DNA of 64,000 bases from Arthrobacter pascens (GCF_030815585.1 NZ_JAUSWY010000001.1:372001-436000); one strand, 5' to 3'; shown: positions 36,531-46,666, counted from the first letter of the stretch. The notes: generated by a model not told the origin, from the sequence alone. A program made the numbers and translations.

Positions 36531-38363
36531 GTGCGACCAATAAAGGACCCCGAAATTCGCAACTCATACCTCCTGCGGTCAGGCGCCGCCACGATGCTGG
36601 TGACCGCCGTCGCCCTCGCCGCGACAGCTCTTCCGGCCGCTGCAGTTGCCCCGGCAGAAGCCGGCACCAGCTCCCGCTACATCGTCCGGTACTCCACCGG
36701 TTCCGACGTCGCTGCCGAGGCCGCGGCCCACAGGTCCCAGGGAATGGGCGTGGGGCGCACGTTTTCGCAGGCGATCCGCGGCGCGGTAGTGACCGCCACG
36801 CCGGCACAGGCTGCCGCGCTGTCCCGGTCGGCGCGCGTCGTGTCCGTTGAAGTGGACGCGCGCGTGAGCATTTCCGCGACGCAGCAGCCGGCCCCGTGGG
36901 GCCTGGACAGGGTGGACCAGCGGCCCCTGCCACTGTCGGGTTCGTACACCTGGGCGGCGTCGGGCGCAGGCGTCACTGCCTACGTGGTTGACACCGGCGT
37001 CGCTTCCCATGCCGAGTTGAGTGGCCGCACCGCAGCCGGCTGGTCGGCTGTTGCCGACGGCCTCGGGTCCGGAGACTGCAACGGCCATGGCACGCACGTC
37101 GCCGGGACCGTCGCCGGCTCCACCTACGGGGTGGCGAAGGGCGCGACGATCGTCCCCGTGAGGGTCCTTGACTGCACCGGATCCGGCTACAGCTCCGACG
37201 TCGTCGCCGGCCTGGACTGGATCGCCGCCAACCACGCCGCGGGAGCGCCGGCCGTGGCCAACATGAGCCTGGGCGGGGCCGCCAGTTCGGCGGTGGACTC
37301 CGCCCTCCAGGGAGTCATCAACGACGGCGTGACCGTAGTGGTCGCGGCCGGCAACTCCGCTGTTGACGCCTGCGGCACTTCCCCGGCCCGCCTGCCCGCG
37401 GCCGTGACTGTCGCTGCGAGCGACTCCACCGACAGGCAGGCCTCCTTTTCCAACTTCGGCTCCTGCGTTGACCTCTATGCACCCGGCGTCGGCATCACCT
37501 CGGCCTACCACACCTCCACCACGGCAACCGCGTCTATGTCCGGCACGTCAATGGCCTCGCCCCACGCGGCCGGTGCAGCGGCGGTACTGCTCTCCCAAAA
37601 TCCGTCGCTCGCCCCGGCACAGGTTGCGGCAACGTTGGCAGCGAACGCCACTGCCGGCCTCATCACGGCCGCCGGAACCGGCACGCCCAACCGCCTGTTG
37701 TATTCCGGAGCCGGAACCGTCAGTGCTCCTACGGTCACGGCGTTGACGCCGGCCGCGGATAAGACGGCGGTGCCCGTGGGAAGCAACGTCACAGCCACTT
37801 TCAGCACGCCAGTCCAGGGGCTAGGCACGGGAACGTTTGTGCTCAAGAATTCCGCCGGTACAGTCATTCCAGCCGCGGTCAGCTACAACGCAGCCACGCG
37901 CACCGCCACCCTCGATCCGGCGTCGAACCTGGCCGTGGATGGAACCTTCACCGCGACGCTGGTGGGAGGGGCCACGGCGATCCGCGATGCCGCAGGAACT
38001 CCGCTGGCCACCACCAGGTGGACTTTTGTCACTGGACCGGCGCCAACGGTGGCGGGCTTCACACCCGGGAGCAACGCCCACCTGGTCAAGCGGGGCAACA
38101 ACATCACCGTGACCTTCAGCGAGGCAGTCCAGGGCGTCAGCACCGCCACGTTCACGGTAAAGAACGCTGCCACCGGCGCGGTGGTTACGGCGGCGGTCTT
38201 CCGCAACGGCAGCACCAACCAGTGGGTCCTCGATCCGCAGCAGACCCTTTCCGCGAAGACCAAGTACACAGTGACAGTTTCCGGCGGGACAGCCGCGGTC
38301 CGTGACCTTGCCGGCAACCAGTTGGCCACAAAAAGCTGGCAGTTCAGCACGGGTTCGTTCTAG
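36531..38363 (+). CDS. Secreted subtilisin-family serine protease (S8) with Ig-like repeats
   Basis: A 610-residue exported peptidase. It has a signal peptide (about 1-45, ending [11 protein letters not shown]), an inhibitor_I9-like propeptide (48-112), and an S8 catalytic domain with D154 ([10 protein letters not shown]), H186 (NGHGTHVAG) and S340 ([11 protein letters not shown]). Cysteines at 183 and 215 may form a disulphide, as in the proteinase K group. Two C-terminal Ig-like (Big_5-type) modules follow, about 412-510 and 513-608. GTG 36531 is the start; no strong ribosome site is visible. Its 3' end carries a very strong terminator. Confidence 0.9.
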   Translation: MRPIKDPEIRNSYLLRSGAATMLVTAVALAATALPAAAVAPAEAGTSSRYIVRYSTGSDVAAEAAAHRSQGMGVGRTFSQAIRGAVVTATPAQAAALSRSARVVSVEVDARVSISATQQPAPWGLDRVDQRPLPLSGSYTWAASGAGVTAYVVDTGVASHAELSGRTAAGWSAVADGLGSGDCNGHGTHVAGTVAGSTYGVAKGATIVPVRVLDCTGSGYSSDVVAGLDWIAANHAAGAPAVANMSLGGAASSAVDSALQGVINDGVTVVVAAGNSAVDACGTSPARLPAAVTVAASDSTDRQASFSNFGSCVDLYAPGVGITSAYHTSTTATASMSGTSMASPHAAGAAAVLLSQNPSLAPAQVAATLAANATAGLITAAGTGTPNRLLYSGAGTVSAPTVTALTPAADKTAVPVGSNVTATFSTPVQGLGTGTFVLKNSAGTVIPAAVSYNAATRTATLDPASNLAVDGTFTATLVGGATAIRDAAGTPLATTRWTFVTGPAPTVAGFTPGSNAHLVKRGNNITVTFSEAVQGVSTATFTVKNAATGAVVTAAVFRNGSTNQWVLDPQQTLSAKTKYTVTVSGGTAAVRDLAGNQLATKSWQFSTGSF

Positions 38364-38408
38364 CACCGTTCGCTGGACGTCAGTACAAGGATCTCCGGCT
38401 TGAACAGC

Positions 38409-38456
38409 AAAAGGAGGCCGACGGCGGCAGTTACCTGCCGCCGTCGGCCTCCTTTT
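38409..38456. terminator. Very strong intrinsic terminator
   Basis: A perfect 22-bp stem (38409-38430 and 38435-38456) with a 4-nt TTAC loop. It begins with AAAA and ends with TTTT, so it works on both strands. It separates the protease from the minus-strand small genes. Confidence 0.95.
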
Positions 38457-38484
38457 CGCCGATGCGCCGAAGTCCGAAGCCGGT

Positions 38485-38682
38485 TCACCGGATCGGGAAA
38501 ACCTCGTAACCGTCCGTCTTGGCCACCATCTGCCGGCCATGGTTGCCATTGAACTTCAGCCACATCACTGACGAGTCCTCTGCTACGACCTCAACTTCGC
38601 CGGTGCGGACCACGCTGCCCCCGTAGCGCAGTTCCACCCAGCTGCCTACCAGCTGTTGCCAGTCTTCGGTCGCTTCGTCCAT
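38485..38682 (-). CDS. Small hypothetical protein (65 aa)
   Basis: MDEATEDWQQLVGSWVELRYGG... is an acidic small beta-rich protein, 14 bp after the stop of another small gene on the same strand. The two form a likely operon. The residues GSWVELRYGGSVVRTGEVEVV resemble a short Sm/SH3-like barrel, but no family is recognised. Confidence 0.6.
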   Translation of the reverse strand: MDEATEDWQQLVGSWVELRYGGSVVRTGEVEVVAEDSSVMWLKFNGNHGRQMVAKTDGYEVFPIR

Positions 38683-38696
38683 GGTTCAGGCAATCC

Positions 38697-38906
38697 TTAG
38701 GGAACGAGTTCGCGGGTCATCCCGAATGGAACCTGGTCCGACAGCGCGACGGTATAGCGGCCGGGTCCGAGCCTGGTGACCAGGATGCCGTGGGTTCCCG
38801 TGAGGAGGGCCACTTCCTGGAGGCGGTGGACGGCGGCCTCGAGCTGTTCGTCCAGAAGGTGCCGGTCGGTGACTTCGATGTCGATGCGGTCTGTGGAGGT
38901 GGACAT
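38697..38906 (-). CDS. Small hypothetical protein (69 aa)
   Basis: MSTSTDRIDIEVTDRHLLDEQLEAAVHRLQEVAL... ends PGRYTVALSDQVPFGMTRELVP. It has a helical middle and a short beta-strand end. First gene of a two-gene unit with the 65-residue protein. A TATT-rich stretch (38907-38960) lies upstream and probably holds the promoter. Function unknown. Confidence 0.6.
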   Translation of the reverse strand: MSTSTDRIDIEVTDRHLLDEQLEAAVHRLQEVALLTGTHGILVTRLGPGRYTVALSDQVPFGMTRELVP

Positions 38907-38988
38907 TCGTTTTTCCTTATTGTGACCCCAATTTGTGAACGCTACCTATTGTTAGGCAACGCTTTCCGAATGTGTGAGTAGGTCCCAG

Positions 38989-40299
38989 TCATTCAGGCTT
39001 GGCGGCGGAAACAGTAACAGGGCGGTCCTTCGCCTCTGTCTTGCTTTCCGCAGGCGGTTTGGATTCAGTGGTGGCGGGAGGCGTGGTCCTGAACTTGAAC
39101 TTTTTGCCAATGCTGCTTCCACCGCCACCGGTGCGGTTCTTGTTGAAGATGTCGAACCCGACGGCCAGCAGGAGGACGAGCCCCTTGATGAGCTGCTGGT
39201 AGTCGGTGCCCAGGCCCAGGATGGACATGCCGTTGTTCAGCACACCCATGATCAGGCCGCCGATCATGGCTCCTGCCACGGTGCCGATGCCGCCCTGGAC
39301 GGCGGCGCCGCCGATGAAGGCTGCGGCGATGGCGTCCAGTTCGAAGCCGGTGCCGCCGGCGGGCTGTGCGGAGTTCAGGCGGGCAGTGAAGACCAGGCCG
39401 GCGAGTGCGGCCAGGACGCCCATGTTGACGAAGAGCCGGAAGGTGACGGCTTTGGTTTTCACGCCGGAGAGCTCTGCCGCGTGCAGGTTTCCGCCGATCG
39501 CGTAGACGTGCCGGCCGAAGACGCTGTTGTTCATCAGGGCCGTGTACACGATCACCAGGACGGCCAGGACAATGAGGACGATGGGTGTGCCCCGGTAGCT
39601 GGCGAGGAGGAACGTGATGGTCAGCATGAGCAGTGCGACGAACGTGGTCTTGGTGGCAAACCACGCCATGGGTTCGTTCTCGAGATCGAACTTCTTGCGG
39701 ATCCGGCGTTCCTTGAGTGCCTGGATGACCAGGGCAAGGGTGGCTCCGACGCCCAGGATGACAGTCAGCCACTCCAGGACCGACGTGCCGCCGGAGATGT
39801 CAGGGAGGAAGCCGCCGCCCAGGGCACGCAGTTCGGACGGGAACGGGGTGATCTGCTGGTTCTTCAGGGTGATCAGGGTGAGGCCGCGGAAGATCAGCAT
39901 GCCGGCCAGCGTGACGATGAACGCCGGGATGCCAACGTACGCGATCCAGTAGCCTTGCCAGGCCCCCACCAGCGCGCCGACCAGGAGGCAGGCCGGGATG
40001 GCCAGCCACCAGGCCCATCCCCAGTGGACCATCATGACGCCGGCCACGGCGCCGATGAAGCCGGCGACCGAACCCACGGAGAGGTCGATGTGGCCGGCAA
40101 TGATCACCATCACCATGCCTATTGCCAGGATGAGGATGTAGCTGTTCTGGACCACAAGGTTGCTGACGTTCTGCGGCTGCAGAAGGATTCCGTCGGTGAG
40201 GACCTGGAACAGCAGGACGATCAGGATCAGGGCGACGAAGATGCCAACCTGCCGGAGGCGGCTTGTCAGGAAGCCGAGGGATTCTCGTAGGGCGGACAT
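38989..40299 (-). CDS. mmsB: Sugar ABC transporter permease (MmsB/XylH-type)
   Basis: A 436-residue BPD_transp_2 permease with about ten membrane helices. Landmarks are LILAIGMVMVIIAGHIDLSVGSVAGFIGA near the N-terminus and GIPAFIVTLAGMLIFRGL in the middle. A basic Ser/Pro-rich cytoplasmic tail is present (PPATTESKPPAESKTEAKDRPVT). Together with the ATPase (5 bp upstream) and binding protein it forms a ChvE-MmsAB-type importer for monosaccharides such as xylose, arabinose or galactose. Confidence 0.9.
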   Translation of the reverse strand: MSALRESLGFLTSRLRQVGIFVALILIVLLFQVLTDGILLQPQNVSNLVVQNSYILILAIGMVMVIIAGHIDLSVGSVAGFIGAVAGVMMVHWGWAWWLAIPACLLVGALVGAWQGYWIAYVGIPAFIVTLAGMLIFRGLTLITLKNQQITPFPSELRALGGGFLPDISGGTSVLEWLTVILGVGATLALVIQALKERRIRKKFDLENEPMAWFATKTTFVALLMLTITFLLASYRGTPIVLIVLAVLVIVYTALMNNSVFGRHVYAIGGNLHAAELSGVKTKAVTFRLFVNMGVLAALAGLVFTARLNSAQPAGGTGFELDAIAAAFIGGAAVQGGIGTVAGAMIGGLIMGVLNNGMSILGLGTDYQQLIKGLVLLLAVGFDIFNKNRTGGGGSSIGKKFKFRTTPPATTESKPPAESKTEAKDRPVTVSAAKPE

Positions 40300-40304
40300 G
40301 GTGG

Positions 40305-41834
40305 CTATTCCTTCTCTTTGGTCATGTAGTGCATAAGGGTTTCCTGGGATGCTTCGGCGATAGGGACCTCACCGGTGATGTGGCCCGCTGACAGGGTGTA
40401 GATCCTGTCGCAGATCCCCAGGAGTTCCGGCAGTTCGGACGAGATGACGATGACTGCTTTTCCTTCAGCCGCCAGCCTGGCAATGATCGTGTAGATCTCG
40501 AACTTGGCGCCGACGTCGATACCCCTGGTGGGTTCATCAAGGATCAGCACGTCCGGGTCGGAGAACATCCACTTACTCAGCACCACCTTTTGCTGGTTGC
40601 CGCCGGACAGTTTGCCGGTGATGGCGGCAACCGACGGCGCCTTGATGTTCATGCTCTTGCGGTAGCTGTTGGCCACCACCGTTTCCTGGTTGCTGTCTAC
40701 CCAGCCGCCCTTGACCAGCTTGCGCAGCGCAGCCATGGAGATGTTCCGTTTGATGTCCTCAATGAGGTTCAGGCCGTAGAGCTTGCGGTCCTCCGTGGCA
40801 TAGGCGATGCCATGCCGGATGGCTTCCGAAACGGTGGAGGTGTTGATTTCCTGGCCGTACTTGAACACCTTCCCGGACATTGCCGTGCCGTAAGTGCGTC
40901 CGAAGACGCTCATGGCAAGTTCCGTCCGGCCGGCGCCCATCAGCCCTGCGAGGCCCACCACTTCGCCCTTGCGGACGTTGAGGCTGGCGTTATGGACCAC
41001 CATGCGTGAGTGGTCCTGCGGGTGCCGGACGGACCAGTCCTCGATCCGGAGGACTTCCTCGCCGATCTTGGGGTCGCGGTCCGGATAAAGACTTTCCAGG
41101 TCCCGGCCCACCATGCCGCGGATGATGCGTTCCTGCGTGATCTGGCCTTCGTCCAGCCGGAGCGTTTCGATGGTCTTGCCGTCGCGGATGATGGTGACGG
41201 CGTCCGCCACCTTGCGGATCTCGTTGAGCTTGTGGCTGATGATGATGCTGGTGATTCCCTGGCCCTTCAGGTGGAGTATGAGGTCCAACAGATGGCCGGA
41301 ATCTTCGTCGTTGAGAGCCGCCGTGGGCTCGTCAAGGATGAGCAGCTTGACTTCCTTGGAAAGCGCCTTGGCGATCTCGACCAACTGCTGCTTGCCCACG
41401 CTGATGTGCTGGACAGGAGTGATCGGATTTTCGGACAGGCCCACCCTGGCCAGCAGCTTGGCCGCCTCCAGGTTGGTTTTGCGCCAGTCCACCCAGCCGT
41501 TCTTGGCCTGCTCGTTGCCAAGGTAGATATTCTCCGCGATGGAGAGGTACGGGCTCAGCGCGAGCTCCTGATGGATGATGACAATGCCGCGCTTCTCGCT
41601 GTCGTTGATGGTGGAGAAGTCGCAGGGTTCGTTTTCGAAGAGGACGTCTCCGTCGAAGGAACTGTGCGGGTAGACGCCGGACAGGACTTTCATGAGGGTG
41701 GATTTCCCGGCCCCGTTTTCACCGCAGATGGCATGGACCTCGCCGCGGTTCACTTCCAGGGTGACGTCCTGCAGGGCTTTCACGCCCGGAAAGGTCTTGG
41801 TGATTCCTCGCATTTGAAGAATGGGTGTATTCAT
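40305..41834 (-). CDS. mmsA: Sugar ABC transporter ATP-binding protein (two ABC domains)
   Basis: A 509-residue dual-ABC ATPase. The first Walker A is [19 protein letters not shown] and the first signature is [19 protein letters not shown], with Walker [12 protein letters not shown]. The second half has Walker A-like [19 protein letters not shown] (degenerate, as usual in this family) and [14 protein letters not shown], then [17 protein letters not shown] 41834 is preceded by GGGAA; a longer in-frame start extends into the hairpin region and is rejected. Cytoplasmic energy unit of the importer. Confidence 0.93.
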   Translation of the reverse strand: MNTPILQMRGITKTFPGVKALQDVTLEVNRGEVHAICGENGAGKSTLMKVLSGVYPHSSFDGDVLFENEPCDFSTINDSEKRGIVIIHQELALSPYLSIAENIYLGNEQAKNGWVDWRKTNLEAAKLLARVGLSENPITPVQHISVGKQQLVEIAKALSKEVKLLILDEPTAALNDEDSGHLLDLILHLKGQGITSIIISHKLNEIRKVADAVTIIRDGKTIETLRLDEGQITQERIIRGMVGRDLESLYPDRDPKIGEEVLRIEDWSVRHPQDHSRMVVHNASLNVRKGEVVGLAGLMGAGRTELAMSVFGRTYGTAMSGKVFKYGQEINTSTVSEAIRHGIAYATEDRKLYGLNLIEDIKRNISMAALRKLVKGGWVDSNQETVVANSYRKSMNIKAPSVAAITGKLSGGNQQKVVLSKWMFSDPDVLILDEPTRGIDVGAKFEIYTIIARLAAEGKAVIVISSELPELLGICDRIYTLSAGHITGEVPIAEASQETLMHYMTKEKE

Positions 41835-41895
41835 CGTCAATTCCCACTGACTGGTTGGAAAACTGGCCCACCTGCGGATGCAGGGGCCAATGGAC

Positions 41896-41933
41896 GGGTT
41901 GTGGCCGGGCCGGTCAAGGCCCGGCCACAACCC
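41896..41933 (-). terminator. Hairpin between binding-protein and ATPase genes
   Basis: A perfect 16-bp stem (41896-41911 and 41918-41933) with a GGTCAA loop begins 13 bp after the binding-protein stop. There is no U-run, so it probably acts as a partial terminator or 3' RNA stabiliser, giving excess binding protein over ATPase and permease. Confidence 0.75.
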
Positions 41934-41945
41934 CGTGACGTTTGT

Positions 41946-43070
41946 TTATTTCACGTCAGCGTCGGTGTAGTAACCCGAGTCTATGAGTTCCTTCTTGTAG
42001 TTGTCCTTCGTGATGATGACGGACTTCAGCAGGTAGGCCGGAACAACCTTGACCTTGTTGTCGTAGGTCTTGGTGTCGTTGGTTTCAGGCTCCTGGCCCT
42101 TCAGGACGGCGTCGACCATTTTCACGGCCTGCGCGCCGAGCTGGCGGGTGTCCTTGAAGATGGTGGAGTACTGCTCGCCGGCGATGATGGACTTCACGGA
42201 GCCCTTCTCAGCGTCCTGTCCGGTGACGACAGGCAGGCTGCCCTTGGCGTAGCCGCCGGTGCTGGTCAGCGCCGAGATAATGCCGATGGAGAGTCCGTCG
42301 TACGGGGACAGAACGCCGTCGAGCTTGGTGCCGGAGCTGTACGCCGCGGTCAGGATGTCTTCCATGCGCTTCTGGGCTACGGGAGCCTGCCAGCGCAGGA
42401 TGGCTGCCTGCTCGAACTTGGTCTGGCCGCTGGGGACCTTCAGGGTGCCTGCATCCAAGAACGGCTTAAGCGTGTCCATGGCGCCGGTCCAGAAGAAGTT
42501 GGCGTTGTTGTCATCCGGGCTGCCGGCGAAGAGCTCGACATTGAACGGACCCTTGCCGTCCACCTTCTTGCCGCTGGCATCAACCAGGCCAAGACCAGTC
42601 AGCAGGGAGGTTGCCTGCTGGACGCCCACCGTGTAGTTGTCGAAGGTGGTGTAGTAGTCCACGTTGGGGGTGCCGTTGATGAGGCGGTCATAGGCGATGA
42701 CCTTGACGTTCGATTCCTTCGCCTTGGCCAGGACATCGGTGAGGGTGGTGCCGTCGATCGCGGCGATAATCAGCGCCTTGGCGCCCTTGGTCAGCATGTT
42801 CTCGATCTGAGAAACCTGCGTGGGGATGTCGTCGTTGGCGAACTGAAGGTCAGTCTTGTAGCCCAGTTCCTTCAGCGACTTCTCGACGTTGCCGCCATCG
42901 GCGATCCAGCGCTCGGACGTCTGCGTGGGCATCGAAATGCCCACCAGTGAATCGCTGGGATTGGCGCTGGCAGTGGATGCGGCTTCGCCGCCTCGGCTTC
43001 CGCAACCAGTGGCCCCCACAGTGACTGCGAGGACGACGGCGACGGCGCCCAGGAGTTTCTTAATTCTCAC
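41946..43070 (-). CDS. chvE: Sugar ABC transporter substrate-binding lipoprotein (ChvE-like)
   Basis: A 374-residue type I periplasmic-binding protein. The lipoprotein signal ends VTVGATGC (acylated C23). The ligand domain begins [37 protein letters not shown], a ChvE-like beginning. It includes [44 protein letters not shown] and [31 protein letters not shown]. It captures monosaccharides outside the membrane for the MmsAB-type transporter encoded downstream. A GalR/LacI-type operator precedes it. Confidence 0.92.
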   Translation of the reverse strand: MRIKKLLGAVAVVLAVTVGATGCGSRGGEAASTASANPSDSLVGISMPTQTSERWIADGGNVEKSLKELGYKTDLQFANDDIPTQVSQIENMLTKGAKALIIAAIDGTTLTDVLAKAKESNVKVIAYDRLINGTPNVDYYTTFDNYTVGVQQATSLLTGLGLVDASGKKVDGKGPFNVELFAGSPDDNNANFFWTGAMDTLKPFLDAGTLKVPSGQTKFEQAAILRWQAPVAQKRMEDILTAAYSSGTKLDGVLSPYDGLSIGIISALTSTGGYAKGSLPVVTGQDAEKGSVKSIIAGEQYSTIFKDTRQLGAQAVKMVDAVLKGQEPETNDTKTYDNKVKVVPAYLLKSVIITKDNYKKELIDSGYYTDADVK

Positions 43071-43279
43071 GTTTATTTCTCCTTCCGCGGGCCGCTAAGT
43101 CCGCGAAGTGTTGCTAAGTCGGCAAGCATCTGCGCTTACCGAGAGAGTGGGGCGGCCAGTATTACCTGGTCATTTTGATGCCCCGGTCCGGAGTCCCCAG
43201 GCATCCAAGGAGCCGCGGGCCGGCAGGGAGCCGTACTCCCTCCCAGGCCTTGTTGCGGATCCTCTAAGGTTGTTAGTAC

Positions 43280-43329
43280 TGTTAGCGCTAACAACTGCGA
43301 GCTTACTACCTGCTGCCGATGTGAGTCAA
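43280..43329 (-). promoter_or_regulatory. Promoter and LacI/GalR-type operator of the sugar transporter
   Basis: TGTTAGCGCTAACA (43280-43293) is a perfect 14-bp palindrome with the CG centre of LacI/GalR sites. On the minus strand TTGACT (43324-43329) and TAGTAA (43303-43308) upstream of it may be the -35 and -10, with a short 15-bp spacer. Its core (TTAGCGCTAA) differs from the AACGTT sites at 6960 and 14803, so another repressor, not encoded here, is likely. The rest of 43071-43372 shows no gene. Confidence 0.65.
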
Positions 43330-43372
43330 ATCACTTTTTAGCAACGGCGCAGTGGCAGGGCTGCCTGGGCCG

Positions 43373-44482
43373 TCACAGTTGCACCAGGAAGTCAGTGCGT
43401 GCGTGGCGGACACCGTTGATCTGCACCTCCAGGGAATGCACGCCCGGATGATGCACCCTGGTGGTCATGGGCCTGAACAGATGGCGCTTTGAGAGTGCTT
43501 TGGTCTCGCCCGCGGCCAGGGTAAGTGTGGTTATCTTGAAGACCTTGGCGGCCTGGCTGCCGTTGGCTTTGAGGTAGTGGACCACATAATCCACGGCGAG
43601 CCGTACGTCCTCGGTGCCAGTGTTGGAGATGTCGAAGTCGAACACAAGTTCCGCCGGCATCTTCACCACCTGCCGGTCAAGCCGGGGCGCAGTCACCGCG
43701 ACCGACGCCGGGGCGAACCCCTGCAGCGAAAGCGCGCCCGGATGTGCGTTCTTGATGAGGGTTCGCAGTCCGTGCCTGACCACCCACGCGGTATTGGCGT
43801 CGGGTGCGGCCAGCCAGGCTGCCGCTGTCATCACCACAGTCCCGGGTGCGTGCCGGGCCAGATCGTTGAGGTGGTTGGCTACTGACCGCCGCACATACTC
43901 GGAGGGATCCCGGTAGAGGGCGTCCAGGATGGGAACGGTTGCTTCGGGGCGCTGAACCAACCCGGGAACCCGCACGGCCCATGGAAGATAGGCCCGCGTC
44001 CCCTCGCTGGCCAGGCGCCGGACGTGCTCATCAGGGTGGGCTGTCCAGATCAGGATGGCCTTCAGTGCACGGTCCGGATCCCGGGCCAGCAGGCGGCGGA
44101 TGGCGAACTCGCCGGTGAGCCGGGGCGTCAACTCGGTGAGCAGTACCAGGCAGTCGTCGAAATCTTCTGCTGTGCCCGACTCCAGTGCCAGGGTGACTGC
44201 CGCTTCGGACACCGGCCACAGGATCCAGCCAGTGAAGCCGGGGAGGGACAGGGCCCTGCGGAACATGCGTGCCGCCGTCGTGTAGCCCGGTCCGGGCAGC
44301 CCGTGAAGCTCTGTGAGCAGCGCGTGGCTAACATGGTCCGTGCGTTGGCGCAGGCTCATGCCGCCCAGTGTGGCGGCGGCAGCAGACACGTGAGGCCAGG
44401 GCGTTCCCGGTGCGGCCGCGGCGAGGATTTCCGTGAGCGATTCAACGCCCTGCCTGTTGATCAGTTCATTCATCACGCCCAT
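43373..44482 (-). CDS. HEAT-repeat DNA alkylation repair-like protein
   Basis: A 369-residue helical-repeat protein resembling the AlkD/AlkC-type DNA alkylation repair family: TAHPDEHVRRLASEGTRAYLPWAVRVPGLVQRP, then DPSEYVRRSVANHLNDLARHAP. The last about 110 residues (VAVTAPRLDRQVVKMPAELVFDFDISNTGTEDVRLAVDY) form a beta-rich domain seen in some AlkC-type members. Base-excision activity is plausible but unproven. Start M1 or M4 (44473); no strong ribosome site. Divergent from the PAP2 gene. Confidence 0.75.
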   Translation of the reverse strand: MGVMNELINRQGVESLTEILAAAAPGTPWPHVSAAAATLGGMSLRQRTDHVSHALLTELHGLPGPGYTTAARMFRRALSLPGFTGWILWPVSEAAVTLALESGTAEDFDDCLVLLTELTPRLTGEFAIRRLLARDPDRALKAILIWTAHPDEHVRRLASEGTRAYLPWAVRVPGLVQRPEATVPILDALYRDPSEYVRRSVANHLNDLARHAPGTVVMTAAAWLAAPDANTAWVVRHGLRTLIKNAHPGALSLQGFAPASVAVTAPRLDRQVVKMPAELVFDFDISNTGTEDVRLAVDYVVHYLKANGSQAAKVFKITTLTLAAGETKALSKRHLFRPMTTRVHHPGVHSLEVQINGVRHARTDFLVQL

Positions 44483-44558
44483 TCAGTCAGGCTACCGCGG
44501 GCGGTCCGCTGTAATCTTCACGTTAGGAGAGTCATCAACGACGCAGGACGGAATCACA

Positions 44559-45362
44559 GTGGCAGAGCGGTCGGGAACAGGAAAGTCCGGCGCTTCGGGC
44601 AAGAACGCTAGCTGGTGGCGTGTCTTCCATGACAAGTTCGTGGTGGAGGAACGTTATATGGACCCCGACGCGCGCAGGGGCCTGTACCGGACCGCGGTGG
44701 TCCTCATGGGCTTGGGCACGGGCCTGTTCATTGCCACCTTGGTGGGTTTCCTGCAGTGGAGCGGGCTTTCCGCAGCGGATGAATCCTCCCGCAACTGGCT
44801 TCTTACGCTCCGCTCGGAGCCGCTGACCGGCGTGATGATCTTCCTGGCTGTGATCTTCGGGCCCATTGCCCTGCCGATCATTGTGCTGGTGGTCACCGTC
44901 GTGTGGGGGTTCGCAGCAAGGCACGCCTGGCGCCCCATTGTCCTTGCGGCCGCCATGCTTACCGGCGTTCTGGTGTCGCAGATCATCCTGCCGATCGTCA
45001 GGCGGTCCCGGCCGCCCCTGGAGCTGATGCTGTTCGGAGCCGACCACACCTTTTCGTTCCCCTCCGGCCATGTCCTGGGCGCCTGCGACTTCCTGTTGGT
45101 CACTGCGTTCCTGATTTTCTCCCGGCGCGAAAACCCGCGGGCGGCCGTCATCGGCTTTGTGGGTGCCGGCATCGGGATTCTCCTCGCCTCGATAAGCCGG
45201 CTTTACCTGGGCTACCACTGGGTGAGTGACGCCCTGGCATCCATCTTCCTGTCGCTCGTCATCCTGGGAGCCGCCATTGCGCTGGACACGTGGCGGACTG
45301 CCCGGATCCCCGGCGAACGGATCACGGGTGAGCTCTCCAAGGCAGACGCGCCGGGGGACTGA
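44559..45362 (+). CDS. PAP2-family membrane phosphatase
   Basis: A 267-residue integral membrane protein with six helices. Acid phosphatase motifs are RRSRPPLE (KxxxxxxRP-like), FSFPSGHVLG (PSGH) and SRLYLGYHWVSDALAS (SRxxxxxHxxxD). It likely dephosphorylates lipid phosphates or undecaprenyl diphosphate on the outer face. GTG 44559 is used as start (AGGACGG upstream); the frame is open further upstream but those residues overlap the opposite gene. MmcQ follows 6 bp later. Confidence 0.88.
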   Translation: MAERSGTGKSGASGKNASWWRVFHDKFVVEERYMDPDARRGLYRTAVVLMGLGTGLFIATLVGFLQWSGLSAADESSRNWLLTLRSEPLTGVMIFLAVIFGPIALPIIVLVVTVVWGFAARHAWRPIVLAAAMLTGVLVSQIILPIVRRSRPPLELMLFGADHTFSFPSGHVLGACDFLLVTAFLIFSRRENPRAAVIGFVGAGIGILLASISRLYLGYHWVSDALASIFLSLVILGAAIALDTWRTARIPGERITGELSKADAPGD

Positions 45363-45368
45363 GGCCAC

Positions 45369-45680
45369 ATGGCAACCGAAGAGGACGTTCGCCGGGCCTG
45401 CCTGGCATTGCCGGGGGTTACTGAGCGCAGCAGCTGGAACCAGCCCGCCTGGTTTGCCAAGACCCTCATGGCCCGCATCTGGGAAGACGGCATCCTTACG
45501 GTCAAAACGGAAGAGCGTGAAGCCCTCGCCGGTACCGATCCTCAAACCTACTTCTGGACGCCGCACCACCAGCGTTCGCCCCAGCTGGTGCTGATCCGCC
45601 TGGAAAGGGTGGGCGCGGATGAACTCGCCGAACTGCTCGAGGAGTCATACCTGCTGGCCGGTGGGCGGGGCCCGGTTTGA
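45369..45680 (+). CDS. MmcQ/YjbR family protein
   Basis: A 103-residue DUF419-type protein. It starts EEDVRRACLALPGVTERSSWNQPAWFAKTLMARIWEDGILTVKT and ends with LELIRLERVG-like strand and VGADELAELLEESYLL. DNA binding has been suggested for the family, without proof. Begins 6 bp after the PAP2 stop and is probably co-transcribed with it. Confidence 0.85.
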   Translation: MATEEDVRRACLALPGVTERSSWNQPAWFAKTLMARIWEDGILTVKTEEREALAGTDPQTYFWTPHHQRSPQLVLIRLERVGADELAELLEESYLLAGGRGPV

Positions 45681-45696
45681 GCGTGCCAGTCCCTGG

Positions 45697-46017
45697 CTAG
45701 GTCCCCGGACGTGACCGCGCACGTTTGAGTGCGCGGTGCAGTTTGGCGTTCGCTGCCTCAAGTTCCAGGACCTTGGCTACTCCTGCCAGGTTGAGTCCCT
45801 GGTCCAAGAGTTCTCCGATATGCAGCAGCATGGCTATGTCCGAATCGCTGTACTGGCGGGTGCCGCCAGACGTGCGGACCGGAGTGAGCAGGCCCCTGGT
45901 TTCATAGAGCCGGATGTTCTGCTGTCCTGTTCCCGCCAGCTTGGCTGCCACCGAGATGGCGTACAGCGCACGCCCTGCCCTGGGTTCCGGCAACCGCCCT
46001 GATGAACCGTCTGTCAT
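45697..46017 (-). CDS. MerR-family regulator, HspR-like
   Basis: A 106-residue MerR protein. YAISVAAKLAGTGQQNIRLYETRGLLTPVRTSGGTRQYSDSDIAMLLHIGELLDQGLNLAGVAKVLELE follows the HspR pattern almost throughout; the C-terminal coil is short. HspR represses chaperone genes. It is divergent from an Hsp20 gene, across 146 bp containing a long inverted repeat, so that gene is its likely target. ATG 46017 has GGAGAAG upstream. Confidence 0.85.
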   Translation of the reverse strand: MTDGSSGRLPEPRAGRALYAISVAAKLAGTGQQNIRLYETRGLLTPVRTSGGTRQYSDSDIAMLLHIGELLDQGLNLAGVAKVLELEAANAKLHRALKRARSRPGT

Positions 46018-46093
46018 GTCTTCTCCAAAAATCCTTCTCAAGAATCCTTCGTGCGGTCTTGCCTCAGTTTCCCACTGGTGCTATAAAAAATCT

Positions 46094-46125
46094 ATATCCA
46101 CCACCATAGATAACGACGTGGATAT
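46094..46125. promoter_or_regulatory. Inverted repeat, candidate MerR/HspR-like operator
   Basis: ATATCCAC (46094-46101) and GTGGATAT (46118-46125) form perfect eight-bp arms 16 bp apart. They sit 39 bp before the Hsp20 ATG and 77 bp before the merR start. The sequence differs from the classical HAIR element (CTTGAGT-N7-ACTCAAG). Confidence 0.5.
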
Positions 46126-46163
46126 GACTGGATTTCAACATCTAGGAACTGAAGGAGTAGGAA

Positions 46164-46592
46164 ATGATGTTGATGCGTACGGACCCGTTCCGTGAGCTGG
46201 ACCGGCTCACCCAGCAGGTCTTTGGTACAGCGGCCCGGCCGGCGGCCATGCCCATGGACGCGTGGCAGGAAGACGGCGAATTTGTGGTCGCGTTCGACCT
46301 TCCGGGTGTCAAGGTGGACTCCGTGGACCTGAACGTCGAGCGCAATGTACTGACGGTCAGGGCGGAGCGCCAGGACCCCACGCAGCCCAATATCGAACTG
46401 GTGGCCTCGGAGCGTCCGCGCGGTGTTTTCAGCCGGCAGCTCATCCTCGGCGACACGCTGGATACGGACAATATCAAGGCCAGTTACGACCAGGGCGTTC
46501 TGACGCTGCGGATCCCCGTGGCGGAACAGGCCAAGCCGCGCAAGATCGAAATCGAAACCAAGCAGGAGCAGATGCACGAGATCGGAACCTAG
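46164..46592 (+). CDS. hsp20: Small heat-shock protein, Hsp20/alpha-crystallin
   Basis: A 142-residue sHsp. The alpha-crystallin domain covers about residues 32-128: [34 protein letters not shown], then [45 protein letters not shown] short N-terminal arm ([21 protein letters not shown]) is typical. It holds unfolded proteins for refolding. AAGGAG precedes the ATG. It is followed by a J-domain gene, suggesting transfer of clients to a DnaK-type machine. Confidence 0.93.
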   Translation: MMLMRTDPFRELDRLTQQVFGTAARPAAMPMDAWQEDGEFVVAFDLPGVKVDSVDLNVERNVLTVRAERQDPTQPNIELVASERPRGVFSRQLILGDTLDTDNIKASYDQGVLTLRIPVAEQAKPRKIEIETKQEQMHEIGT

Positions 46593-46666
46593 CCGGTTCG
46601 GTGCGGGCGCAGGCAGCGTGACGTCGTGCCTGCGCCCGCCGTCGTCCGCTGGTGAAGGGCCCAGAT

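Noticed and set aside
41010..42950. A 646-codon open frame opposite the sugar-transporter genes
   Set aside because: It spans two divergent reading frames of the true genes and the hairpin between them; no ribosome site or domain.
43295..43310. Fourth CTTACT motif copy
   Set aside because: TGCGAGCTTACT matches only four of the first six positions and points away from the nearest gene, so it was not counted.
46028..46080. Classical HAIR element (CTTGAGT-N7-ACTCAAG) before Hsp20
   Set aside because: Only isolated CTCAAG and CTTGCCTCAG pieces are present; spacing and symmetry do not fit. The ATATCCAC dyad is better.
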